A stretch of 64,000 nt of DNA, from positions 186,001 to 250,000 of the forward strand of contig NZ_JACTVJ010000017.1 in assembly GCF_014493765.1 (NCBI RefSeq), written 5' to 3'. Under the pieces are notes generated by a model. The model was not told the origin of the DNA. It worked only from the letters and a program-made list of their open reading frames with translations, and did no database searches. Numbering within the stretch: the stretch's first letter is position 1; every line of letters starts with the position of its first letter. The stretch is from Streptomyces polyasparticus. GTDB taxonomy: Bacteria > Actinomycetota > Actinomycetes > Streptomycetales > Streptomycetaceae. The position numbers were made by a program, and so were the translations under genes. Shown one piece after another: positions 1 to 8,775 of the stretch.

Positions 1-450
1 CCCGAGGTGTACGCGAGCGGGACGCTGCGCGCCCTGGAGAGCTCGGCGGCCGACACCGCCGGGCTGCTCAACGACCTCTTCTCCTACCGCAAGGAGATCG
101 AGTACGAGGGCGAGCTGCACAACGCCGTCCTGGTCGTGCAGAACTTCTTCGGCTGCACCCGCGATCAGGCGGGCGCGATCGTGACGGACCTGCTGCACTC
201 GCGGCTCGCACAGTTCCAGCACGTCGCGGCACTGGAACTCCCCGTCCTGTACGAGGACTTCGACCTGGACGCGGAGGCGCGCGGGGTCCTGGACGGATAC
301 GTACGGGAGCTGCAGAACTGGATGACCGGCATCCTCAACTGGCACGAGGGCGTACGGCGTTACCGCCCTCAGGACCTGAGCCACGGCCCGCTGCCCCCGC
401 TGACGGGGCTGGGGACTTCGGCGGCGCGCGTGTTCTCGATGACGGGGTGA
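1..450 (+). CDS. Terpene synthase, C-terminal fragment (probably geosmin/germacradienol synthase)
   Basis: The reading frame is open from base 1, so the gene begins before the window; 149 residues remain. The magnesium-binding NSE motif of class I terpene cyclases is visible as NDLFSYRKE (residues 24-32 of the fragment). Class I cyclases ionise a prenyl diphosphate and cyclise it in the cytoplasm. The tail contains LQNWMTGILNWHEGVRRY and GLGTSAAR, which I associate with the geosmin synthase C-terminal region; this part is recognition from memory. Another sesquiterpene cyclase is possible because the N-terminal DDxx(D/E) motif lies outside the window. A strong inverted repeat follows the stop at 485-521. 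Confidence 0.75.
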   Translation, partial: PEVYASGTLRALESSAADTAGLLNDLFSYRKEIEYEGELHNAVLVVQNFFGCTRDQAGAIVTDLLHSRLAQFQHVAALELPVLYEDFDLDAEARGVLDGYVRELQNWMTGILNWHEGVRRYRPQDLSHGPLPPLTGLGTSAARVFSMTG

Positions 451-484
451 GCCAGGGCACTTGTGGAGGTCGAACCGAACTCCC

Positions 485-521
485 GGATGGATCAGTACGG
501 TTGGCCCGTACTGATCCATCC
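485..521. promoter_or_regulatory. Perfect 16-bp inverted repeat between terpene synthase and cupin gene
   Basis: Left arm 485-500 (GGATGGATCAGTACGG), loop 501-505 (TTGGC), right arm 506-521. With one bulged A the stem extends to TCCC (481-484) pairing with GGGA (523-526). The outer strand then overlaps the Shine-Dalgarno-like AGGGAGGG before the ATG at 538. It could be the terminator of the upstream gene, although no T-run follows, or an operator, or an RNA hairpin that hides the cupin ribosome-binding site. Confidence 0.7.
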
Positions 522-537
522 AGGGAGGGAACCCACC

Positions 538-1026
538 ATGTCCGGCACCGCTCAGCGCCACGCACCCAAGTCCAACCGCCGCACCCGCCTCTACCGCGCG
601 GCCGCGGCCGTCGCCACCGTGACCGGACTCGCCCTGCTGCCCTCCGCCGCGGGCGCGACCCCCGGCAGCGGCGTCACCGGCACGATCCTGGCCAAGGGCA
701 CCTCCGAGGACACCCTGCGCATCAAGGCCAAGGGCCGCACGGACGTCACGGTCCGCACCATCACGATCGCCCCCGGCGGCTCCACGGGCTGGCACTACCA
801 CCCGGGCCAGGTGCTCGCCGTGGTCCAGTCGGGCACCTTGACCCGAACGCTCGGCGACTGCACGGTCGAGTCCACCCCGGCGGGCGGCTCCTTCGTGGAA
901 CCGGGCGGCAGCAAGGACATCCACATCGGCCGCAACCTGGGCACGACCCCAGTGGTCCTCTACGTCACGTACCTCCTCCCGGAGGGCAGCCCTCTGTCGC
1001 TGGACGCCCCGGACCCGGGCTGCTGA
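538..1026 (+). CDS. Secreted cupin-domain protein
   Basis: 162 residues from the ATG at 538, chosen because AGGGAGGG lies just upstream; a longer in-frame ORF reaches 463 but would run through the inverted repeat. The N-terminus has a basic stretch (SNRRTRLYRAA) and a hydrophobic Ala-rich core ending in SAAGA, which reads as a Sec signal peptide. The mature part is a single cupin_2 barrel: GWHYHPGQ supplies two histidine metal ligands and the later EPGG region matches the second cupin motif. Substrate and reaction cannot be told from sequence. Whether it relates to the terpene gene is unknown; the 87-bp gap and hairpin argue for separate control. Confidence 0.8.
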   Translation: MSGTAQRHAPKSNRRTRLYRAAAAVATVTGLALLPSAAGATPGSGVTGTILAKGTSEDTLRIKAKGRTDVTVRTITIAPGGSTGWHYHPGQVLAVVQSGTLTRTLGDCTVESTPAGGSFVEPGGSKDIHIGRNLGTTPVVLYVTYLLPEGSPLSLDAPDPGC

Positions 1027-1086
1027 ACGGCCGGTCTTCCGGACCTGCGATAGCTCTCGTACTCCCCAGGGCACTTCGCCGGACAG

Positions 1087-1440
1087 TCAGTTCGCAGCCG
1101 GAGAAGCCGTTTCGTCGGCCTTGATGGCGAAGTTGATGCGGTCTCCGTCGACCGAGGTCACCCTGACCGCGACGCCGAGGGTGCTGCCGTCGCTTGCGGT
1201 GAGGCGGCAGCGGGTCGTGGTGCCGACCTTGCCGGCCAGGGCTTCGGGGCAGGTGATGTCCGGCTCGGGCCGGCCGGTGGTGGCGGCGAGCTCCGCCGCC
1301 ACCAGGTCGGAGAGCCGCTCCGCCGACATCCTCGGTGCGGCGGAGCCGACCTCGACGGAGGCCGAGCAGCCGGCGAGGAGAAGACCGGCCGCGGCGGCCG
1401 TCAGGAGCGTGGCGGCTACGGGCAACCGGGCTGGGCGCAT
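1087..1440 (-). CDS. DUF4333-type lipoprotein
   Basis: 117 residues. The N-terminal signal ends in a lipobox, LLLAGC, so the mature protein should be lipid-anchored at Cys25 on the outer membrane face. The rest is small and contains two cysteines (ITCPEAL and TTRCRL) spaced as in DUF4333 proteins, which are usually one or two copies of a compact extracytoplasmic domain. No function is known for the family. It is transcribed convergently with the cupin gene and stands apart from the phosphatase gene. Confidence 0.75.
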   Translation of the reverse strand: MRPARLPVAATLLTAAAAGLLLAGCSASVEVGSAAPRMSAERLSDLVAAELAATTGRPEPDITCPEALAGKVGTTTRCRLTASDGSTLGVAVRVTSVDGDRINFAIKADETASPAAN

Positions 1441-1628
1441 GGAGGTACTCCGGTCCGAAGGGCCTGGCTGGACGAGCCAGGAAGCCTAGGGCGCGGGCGG
1501 AGCTCCCGATGCCGCCTGAGCGGCACCTCCTGTGCCCGCCAAGCCGAAGATCCCCCGTTCGAGCGAAGCTCCACCGTCGCCGCCCCCGCACCCACCTGCA
1601 CGGGCGCCACGCAGACTTCACCGCACGG

Positions 1629-1660
1629 CGAAGGCCCCCCGCCGAAGCGAAGGGCCTTCG
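1629..1660 (-). terminator. Hairpin downstream of the PhoD gene
   Basis: CGAAGGCCC (1629-1637) pairs with GGGCCTTCG (1652-1660). It lies 8 bp beyond the stop codon of the minus-strand phosphatase. No clear T-run follows, as is common in Streptomyces. Confidence 0.6.
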
Positions 1661-1667
1661 TCGTGGG

Positions 1668-3248
<1,581 letters not shown>

Positions 3249-3362
3249 GGGTTCCTCCTCGGGCGCGTGGCGTACCGAACCGGAAAAACCCTGAAGGGGG
3301 CACATGACATGTCAGCGCCAACCGAGTGGCCACCCGCGGAGGGCGAGATGAACGGGCGCATG

Positions 3363-3441
3363 GGGCACGCGTGCGAGGGCGGATGCGGGGGGTGCGGGCA
3401 CGCACGCGAGGCCGGATGCGGGGGTGCGGGCACGCGTGCGG
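3363..3441. repeat. Degenerate tandem repeat, 32-33 bp unit, about 2.4 copies
   Basis: Units beginning GGGCACGC start at 3363, 3396 and 3428 and contain GGATGCGGGGG and GTGCGGGCACGC blocks. This lies in the roughly 315-bp gap between the phosphatase start (3248) and the tRNA-Lys terminator. I see no coding gene in the gap; the open frames are GC-driven. Confidence 0.65.
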
Positions 3442-3515
3442 CCGGCCCCACCCCAAGGGGGTGTGGGTGGCGAAGCCCCCACAACGCGCGGCGCAGCCGC
3501 GCAAAAAACAACGAG

Positions 3516-3553
3516 GGCGAGAAGGTCCGCGCATTCCGCGGACACTTCTCGCC
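3516..3553 (-). terminator. Intrinsic terminator of tRNA-Lys
   Basis: GGCGAGAAGGTCCGCG (3516-3531) pairs with CGCGGAC-A-CTTCTCGCC (3537-3553), a 16-bp stem with one bulge and a 5-nt loop. On the minus strand it is followed by TTGTTTTTTG, a real U-tract, which is unusual in this GC-rich genome. Confidence 0.85.
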
Positions 3554-3564
3554 CATCGCCATCG

Positions 3565-3638
3565 TGCGCCGCCAGGGACTCGAACCCCGGACCCGCTGAT
3601 TAAGAGTCAGCTGCTCTAACCAACTGAGCTAGCGGCGC
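3565..3638 (-). tRNA. tRNA-Lys (anticodon CTT)
   Basis: 74 nt read on the minus strand. The acceptor stem is GCGCCGC/GCGGCGC with discriminator A; the D arm contains AGCTCAGTTGGTTAGAGC; the anticodon arm is GCTGA-CTCTTAA-TCAGC with CTT at the anticodon; the T arm contains GGTTCGAGTCC. CCA is not encoded. An identical copy lies on the plus strand at 10271-10344. Confidence 0.96.
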
Positions 3639-3699
3639 GTGACGAGTAAATAGTACCCGGTCCGAGGGGGTGGTCCCGACCATTTCCGGGGCGTGATCG

Positions 3700-5376
3700 T
3701 CAGTGGGCGAGGAGGTCCTCGCGGCCCTGTGACCGGTAGCGGGCCAGGACCTCCGCCAGGTCCGCGGGCGTGAACGGGCGGTACGCCGTGGAGGGTCCGG
3801 AACGCCACCACACCGGCTCCGCACAGCGGAAGCCCGTTCGGCGCAGGGCCACGCGGTGGACCTTGTTCGTGGCCGTGACCGGCATCCGGTCGACGATGCG
3901 GAGATACGTGGGGACCATTTTCGGTCCGAGGTCGGACTGGGCGGACAGGAAGGCGGCGAAGGCGGCGGGATCGAAGACAGCCCCCGGGCGCAGCGCGACC
4001 GTGGCCATCACCTGGTCGCCCGCCACCGGATCGGGCACGGCGTAGACCGCCACCGCGGAGGCCGACGTCCAGCGCGCCAGAATGTTCTCGATCATCGCGG
4101 CGGCCAGGTTCTCGCTGTCCACGCGCAGCCGGTCGTCGGTGCGGCCCGCGAAGTAGAGGAAGCCCTCGGCGTCCCGGTAGAAGAGGTCGCCGGTCCAGTA
4201 CCAGCCGTCCCGCACCCGCGCCGCGTCCGCCTCGGGGTTGCGCCAGTAGCCCTCGAAGACCGTACGGCCCCGGTTGACCAGCTCCCCTATCGCCTCGTCG
4301 CCGTTGAGCAGCCGCCCGCCGGGCCCGAACCTCGCGGGCGGGCACTCGGTGCGCGACGAAGGGTCGACCACCGCCAGGTCGTCGCCGGGCGTGGCCCGGC
4401 CGATCGCGCCGGGCGGGGTGTCGGCCGTGCGCTGGATCGACGCGCCGCCCTCGGAGGACCCGTACCCCTCGACGAGCCGCACCCCGAAGCGCTCGGCGAA
4501 CCGCCCCGCGTCCACCGCGCCCGCCTCGGTCCCGAACCCGACCCGCAGCGGGTTGTCCCGGTCGTCCTCGGCGGGCTCGGTGGCCAGGAGGTACTGCACG
4601 GCCCGGCCGACGTACGTGAAGTAGGTCGCGCGGTATTTCCGTACGTCGGAGAGGAAGGCGGAGGCCGAGAAGCGGCGCCGCAGGGCAACTCCCGCGCCGG
4701 CCGCGAGGGCCGGGGCCCAGTCGGCGATCACGGCGTTCCCGTGGAACATCGGCATGCAGATGTAGTGCACGTCCTCCGGCCGCACGTCGAAGAAGCGCCG
4801 CAGCGACTGCCCGGCTCCCGCGAGCCGCCCCTGCGTACAGATCGCGGCCTTCGGCGCGCCCGTCGAGCCGGACGTGAAGTACAGGAGGATGCGGGTCCGC
4901 GGCCCCACCTCGCCGACCGTGTGCTCGCCCGGCTTGGCGCCCTCGTACGGCTTCAGGAGCTCGGCGTACTCCGGTGTGTCGCTGACGAGCACCCGTACGC
5001 CGGGCAGCTCCAGGCCTTCGAGCAGCGGGAGTTGCGAGCGCTCCGTGATCAGGATGCGGGCCTCGGTGTGCAGGATGTCGCGGGCCAGCTCGGCGCCGCG
5101 CCGCGTCGGGTTGATGCCGGCGACGGCGGCCCCGGCGAGCGCGGCGGCGCTCAACCATCTGGGGAATTCAGGAGTGTTGTCGAGCAGCACCGCCACATGC
5201 GGCTCGACTCCCCGAGGCAGCAGATCGGCAAGCAGCGCGGCCCGCGCGGCGGCGGCGGCGGCGACCTCGTGGTGGCTGTACACCTCGTCCTCGAACCAGA
5301 GTCCGGGACGGTGATCCGCCCAGCGGGCCTGGACGAGTTCCGCGACGGTTGCGCCTTGAGTGCCCATGCGGCGCAC
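3700..5376 (-). CDS. Acyl-CoA synthetase (AMP-dependent synthetase/ligase)
   Basis: 558 residues from the GTG at 5376; an internal ATG at 5367 is an equally good start. ANL-superfamily motifs occur in order: the P-loop-like YFTSGSTGAPKAAI near residue 170, the GYGSSEGG region, then WYWTGDLFYRD and FAGRTDDRLRVDSEN. Enzymes of this type activate a carboxylic acid to an acyl-adenylate and pass it to CoA. The usual hinge Lys/Asp is in the RTDDR loop. The architecture resembles mycobacterial FadD17-like long-chain or steroid-side-chain ligases, but the substrate cannot be inferred and no lipid or steroid genes lie nearby. It is monocistronic, between a tRNA and a small membrane protein gene. Confidence 0.88.
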   Translation of the reverse strand: MRRMGTQGATVAELVQARWADHRPGLWFEDEVYSHHEVAAAAAARAALLADLLPRGVEPHVAVLLDNTPEFPRWLSAAALAGAAVAGINPTRRGAELARDILHTEARILITERSQLPLLEGLELPGVRVLVSDTPEYAELLKPYEGAKPGEHTVGEVGPRTRILLYFTSGSTGAPKAAICTQGRLAGAGQSLRRFFDVRPEDVHYICMPMFHGNAVIADWAPALAAGAGVALRRRFSASAFLSDVRKYRATYFTYVGRAVQYLLATEPAEDDRDNPLRVGFGTEAGAVDAGRFAERFGVRLVEGYGSSEGGASIQRTADTPPGAIGRATPGDDLAVVDPSSRTECPPARFGPGGRLLNGDEAIGELVNRGRTVFEGYWRNPEADAARVRDGWYWTGDLFYRDAEGFLYFAGRTDDRLRVDSENLAAAMIENILARWTSASAVAVYAVPDPVAGDQVMATVALRPGAVFDPAAFAAFLSAQSDLGPKMVPTYLRIVDRMPVTATNKVHRVALRRTGFRCAEPVWWRSGPSTAYRPFTPADLAEVLARYRSQGREDLLAH

Positions 5377-5413
5377 GATAATTGACGCCCCGTCAGATGT
5401 GGAGAGTGCGACC

Positions 5414-5875
5414 TCAGGGCATCATCAGATCGGGCCCCGCGGACATCGACGAGTACGTCACCATGACGAAGACGCAGAACGCCACCATCGCCCCGCAGAA
5501 GACCAGGACCCCGCCTCCCGCGGCGGCGTTGAGACCCCGCTGGGGCCGGTGCGCCGTGGCACGTTCGGGGCGCTCGGCCGTGTAGTGCACGGTCACGATG
5601 TCGCCCGCCACCCTCATCCCCGGCCCGTTGTCCTCCTCGAAGCGGATCGCGCGCCCGTCGCGGGTCAGGAACTCGTACACGTGGTGCTGCGTGGTCGACG
5701 TACTGCCGCCGCGGCTGCCCGACGTCGTCGTATAGGCGCGCAGACAGCGCGCCTCCGCGGTCAGGCCACTGCGCCACGCGGCGCTCAACTCGCGCGCCCT
5801 GCGCAGCGACGACACCGCGAAAAGGATGGCGAAAGCCGCCATCACCGTCGGCACCGCGTAGAAGAAGAAGTCCAT
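5414..5875 (-). CDS. DUF3592-type membrane protein
   Basis: 153 residues starting at the second methionine (MDFFFYAVP), because the preceding 12 codons are Arg/Cys-rich and unlike a real N-terminus. There is one transmembrane helix at residues 1-20 and a second near 115-140. Between them is a beta-rich external domain (AEARCLRAYTTTSG, YEFLTRDGRAIRFEED, GDIVTVHYTAERPERA) typical of DUF3592. The function of the family is unknown. It ends 38 bp before the start of the acyl-CoA synthetase gene on the same strand, so co-transcription is possible. Confidence 0.72.
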   Translation of the reverse strand: MDFFFYAVPTVMAAFAILFAVSSLRRARELSAAWRSGLTAEARCLRAYTTTSGSRGGSTSTTQHHVYEFLTRDGRAIRFEEDNGPGMRVAGDIVTVHYTAERPERATAHRPQRGLNAAAGGGVLVFCGAMVAFCVFVMVTYSSMSAGPDLMMP

Positions 5876-6005
5876 GGCATCCCCCCGGATCCGCGCACAC
5901 CGCTCGAACACGGTGTGCGCAGACCGTATGCCCGCAGGCCAGAGGGGAAGAACCCGATCTGAGCAAGATCTGAGCCGCGAGCCGGAAAGGGGTGCGCCGG
6001 GACGC

Positions 6006-6605
6006 TCAGAACTGGACGTCCGAGCACGCGTAGAACGCGTTGCCCGTATCCGCGATCGTCCAGACCGCGAGGATGATGTGCCGCCCCGACTTGCCCGACG
6101 GCAGCCGGCCCGAGTGCGAGAGCGTCGCCGGGGGCTGGCCGCTGAAGGGGACGGTCAGGAACGGTGCGGTGTCGAGGGACGACCGGGAGAGCGGGGCGCT
6201 CTGGTTCCAGCCGTTCTTGGTGATGTAGTAGCGGAAGTCGGTCGTGGAGTGCCGTGCCGTGAACTGCCAGCGGAAGGTCTGGGTGGCACCGCTGGTCACC
6301 TGCGTGGCCGGCCAGGCGCCACCGCCCGGCTTGGTGGGCGAGTTGAGCACGTCGAACTGCCCGAGACCCGCCGAACAGATCTTGCCGTCCGCGGGACCCG
6401 CCGCCGGGAAGCCCTTCGGGCCCTCGACGCTCTGCGGCTCCCACTGGATGGCGCCGCAGCCGGTGACCGTGCCGTTCTGGCAGAGCTTCTGCCGGCTGAT
6501 GGGCAGATCGGTGTAGCCGTGCGAGCTGGCGCCACCGGAGGACAGCGCGAACGCTCCGGCCGTCGCCAGGCCCACCAAGGCCGCGTACGTCTTCTTTCTC
6601 CGCAT
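6006..6605 (-). CDS. Lytic polysaccharide monooxygenase, AA10 family (chitin-binding protein)
   Basis: 199 residues from the ATG at 6605. The signal peptide ends at GGASS, so the mature protein starts with His (HGYTDLP). That N-terminal histidine is the first copper ligand of the AA10 histidine brace; TARHSTTDF supplies the second. AA10 enzymes are secreted and cleave crystalline chitin or cellulose oxidatively. The length is that of a single catalytic domain with no extra carbohydrate-binding module. The cysteines in LCQNGTVTGCG and ACSDVQF probably form disulfides. Upstream at 6747-6762 is a site close to the DasR consensus, which fits N-acetylglucosamine control of chitin genes. The best guess is chitin as substrate. 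Confidence 0.93.
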   Translation of the reverse strand: MRRKKTYAALVGLATAGAFALSSGGASSHGYTDLPISRQKLCQNGTVTGCGAIQWEPQSVEGPKGFPAAGPADGKICSAGLGQFDVLNSPTKPGGGAWPATQVTSGATQTFRWQFTARHSTTDFRYYITKNGWNQSAPLSRSSLDTAPFLTVPFSGQPPATLSHSGRLPSGKSGRHIILAVWTIADTGNAFYACSDVQF

Positions 6606-6746
6606 ACTGCTGCTCCTGGGGCTCGTGATGTGGGGGTGAGCTCGAGCGCTGCGCAGTGCTCCGTGCGGAAGTGCGTGATCCGGGCGTGCGGACATGCAGG
6701 GGTGCAGACCCGCACGACTCGGCGTACATGATCCGGAAGTACGAGG

Positions 6747-6762
6747 TCCGGTCTAGACCAAG
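6747..6762. promoter_or_regulatory. DasR-responsive element (dre)-like site
   Basis: The core CGGTCTAGACCA (6749-6760) matches the DasR core TGGTCTAGACCA at 11 of 12 positions and is centred on the palindrome GTCTAGAC. It lies about 140 bp upstream of the LPMO start and just beyond the stop of the kinase gene at 6770. DasR is the N-acetylglucosamine-responsive HutC-type repressor of chitin genes in Streptomyces. Confidence 0.65.
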
Positions 6763-6769
6763 TCCCAGA

Positions 6770-7426
6770 TTATTGCCGGGAGTTGAACATGTCCATACCA
6801 ATAGTGGAGAGGATCCGGTCGGCCCGTCCCCGCGATTCCTCCACGAGTTCGCCATTGGGCCGGTCGTTCGTCCGCACCCACTCCTCGGCGCCGCTCCAGG
6901 TTCGTCCCCCGGTCAACTGCCGTTCCACCAGGCGCAGTTGACGCACATCAACCGACGCGTCGACGTACCACAGCGCACCCATCAGCTCGCGCGCCTCGCG
7001 CCAGCCGGGCAGATCGCAGCCGAGATAGTTCCCCTCGGTGACCACCAGACGGGCCCCGGCGGCGACGCGGTGGCGCGCCGCCACTGGTTCGTCCACAGTG
7101 CGGTCGAAGTCCGGTACGTAGATGTCCCGTTCGGTCTCCGCCAGCACGCGCCGCAGCAGCGCCAGATACCCGTACACGTCGAAGCTCGGCTCCGAACCCT
7201 TGCGCGCGGTGAGCCCGAGCCGTTCCAACTGGGCGTTGGAGAGGTGGAATCCGTCCAGCGGCAGATACGCGGCCCCGGCACCGATCCGCTCCACGAGGGC
7301 CCGCGCGAGCGTGGACTTCCCCGCGCCGGGCGGCCCCGCGAGACCGAGCAGGACGCGCGGCCCGGCGGCGGTCAGCCGCCAGGCGTCGGCCGCGAGGGTT
7401 TCCAGCGTGGGCTCAGCGATCTCCAT
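6770..7426 (-). CDS. Nucleoside/nucleotide kinase family protein (uridine kinase-like P-loop)
   Basis: 218 residues. Walker A is GPPGAGKST (residues 31-39) and is followed by LPLDGFHLSNAQL, the substrate Asp region of the phosphoribulokinase/uridine kinase family. GNYLGCDLPGW and the C-terminal GGRTWSGAEEWVRTND match the FrcK/YggC-like group. These are cytoplasmic kinases of small sugars or nucleosides; the substrate is not determined. Its start overlaps the end of the SPFH gene by 14 bp (7413-7426), so the two are translationally coupled. Confidence 0.8.
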   Translation of the reverse strand: MEIAEPTLETLAADAWRLTAAGPRVLLGLAGPPGAGKSTLARALVERIGAGAAYLPLDGFHLSNAQLERLGLTARKGSEPSFDVYGYLALLRRVLAETERDIYVPDFDRTVDEPVAARHRVAAGARLVVTEGNYLGCDLPGWREARELMGALWYVDASVDVRQLRLVERQLTGGRTWSGAEEWVRTNDRPNGELVEESRGRADRILSTIGMDMFNSRQ

Positions 7427-8696
7427 GACCCGTATAGAACGCCACCGTCAGGTCCTTCACCAGGGCCTTGCGCTCGTAGTCGTCCAGTTCCACCAGACCG
7501 CGCATCGTCAGCCGGGTCACCGTGTCCTCCACCGAGTCCACCACCTGCGTCAGGACGCTCTCGCGGCGGCGGGCATCCAGGGCCGCGATCCGCCGCCGCT
7601 GCATCACCTCGGCCACCTCGGGCGCGTACTCGATCCGGGTCGGCTGCGCCGAGAACACCTCGAGCCCCGCGGGCTCCGCGTCCGCGACGAGCAGCCGGGT
7701 CAGGGCGTCGCCCACGGCCTCGGCGTTGCGCAGGGTCGGCCCGTCGCCGTGGAACGCGTCGGCCGGCAGCTGCGAGAGCACCCGCGCCATCGCCGCCTCC
7801 ACGCACTCGCGCAGATACGTCTCATGGTGCTCGACCCCGAACGTCGCCCGCGCCGTGTCCTTCACCCGCCACACCACGAGCACCACCACCCGCAGCGCCG
7901 CACCCTGCGCGTCCACGGCGGGCATCGGCTCGCTGCGCCAGTGCCGCAGCCGTACGTCGACCCGGCGGCGCTTCAGGAACGGGTTGATCCACACCAGGCC
8001 GGTCCGCCGCACACTCCCCCGGTACCGCCCGAACAGCGAGACCACCCAGGCCCGTCCGGTCCGTCCGCGCCCGAGCCCGCCGAACGCGCACAGGGCCAGC
8101 GCGCCGGAGCCCGCGAGCAGCGCCCACTGCGCCGGCCCCGGCTGTGCGCCCTCGATCACCGGCAGCCGGGCGAGGTGCAGCGCGAGCGGCGGCACGAGCC
8201 CCGCCCACCACAGGCCGGCCGCGCCGCCCACGAGTCCGGCCGCCCCCGCGGCCACGGCCACGGCGCCGGACAGCGCGGAGGCCGGGCGCTCGACGAGGGT
8301 CTCGTCCACTGGCAGCACGGCCCGTGCGGACGTACGCGGCAGCGGCCTGCGCACGGCACGCGGCTGCTCCCCCGTCCCCTGCCGGGCCCGCCCCACCACG
8401 GCGGGCCGCGCGCCGACCGCGGGAGACACGGCTCCGGCCGCCGAGCCGACCCCGACCGCCGAAGCCGCACCACCGGCCGAAGCCGCACCACCGGCCGAAG
8501 CAGCGCCACCGGCCAAGGCCGCCCCACCGATCGAGGCCGCCCCACCGACCGAACCCACACCACCCACCGAGCCCGCCCCACCCACCGGCTCATCGCGGAA
8601 CAGCAGATGCACCGGAATTTCCGTGGTCGCCTCGTTCTGGATCAAGCGCACCCGCTCAGGACCCACGGCCCCGGTCCCCGCTTCCGCCGACGTCAT
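7413..8696 (-). CDS. SPFH/band 7 domain membrane protein with low-complexity N-terminus
   Basis: 427 residues from the ATG at 8696, preceded by GGAGGG. In order: a short N-terminal region; a Gly/Ala/Ser/Val hexapeptide repeat (residues about 38-80) encoded by the 18-bp DNA repeat at 8458-8583; two hydrophobic helices around 125-165 and 175-195; and an SPFH domain (RRTGLVWINPFLKRR, ALRVVVLVVWRVKDTARA, then a helical tail with RRESVLTQVVDSVEDTVTRL). SPFH proteins oligomerise on membranes and organise lipid or protein microdomains. The repeat makes this one longer than usual. Gene order and overlap suggest it works with, or is regulated with, the kinase downstream. Confidence 0.82.
   Translation of the reverse strand: MTSAEAGTGAVGPERVRLIQNEATTEIPVHLLFRDEPVGGAGSVGGVGSVGGAASIGGAALAGGAASAGGAASAGGAASAVGVGSAAGAVSPAVGARPAVVGRARQGTGEQPRAVRRPLPRTSARAVLPVDETLVERPASALSGAVAVAAGAAGLVGGAAGLWWAGLVPPLALHLARLPVIEGAQPGPAQWALLAGSGALALCAFGGLGRGRTGRAWVVSLFGRYRGSVRRTGLVWINPFLKRRRVDVRLRHWRSEPMPAVDAQGAALRVVVLVVWRVKDTARATFGVEHHETYLRECVEAAMARVLSQLPADAFHGDGPTLRNAEAVGDALTRLLVADAEPAGLEVFSAQPTRIEYAPEVAEVMQRRRIAALDARRRESVLTQVVDSVEDTVTRLTMRGLVELDDYERKALVKDLTVAFYTGHGDR
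8458..8583. repeat. Seven tandem 18-bp units inside the SPFH gene
   Basis: Units start at 8458, 8476, 8494, 8512, 8530, 8548 and 8566. The first two are identical (GCCGAAGCCGCACCACCG) and later ones diverge gradually. Each encodes one hexapeptide of the GGAASA type, so copy number can change without shifting frame. Confidence 0.85.
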
Positions 8697-8775
8697 CGCA
8701 CCCTCCGTACCACCGCAGCCGACACCAACCCACGCCCCACGACCCAGCAGCCCGCCGGCCCACCCGACAGCCACC

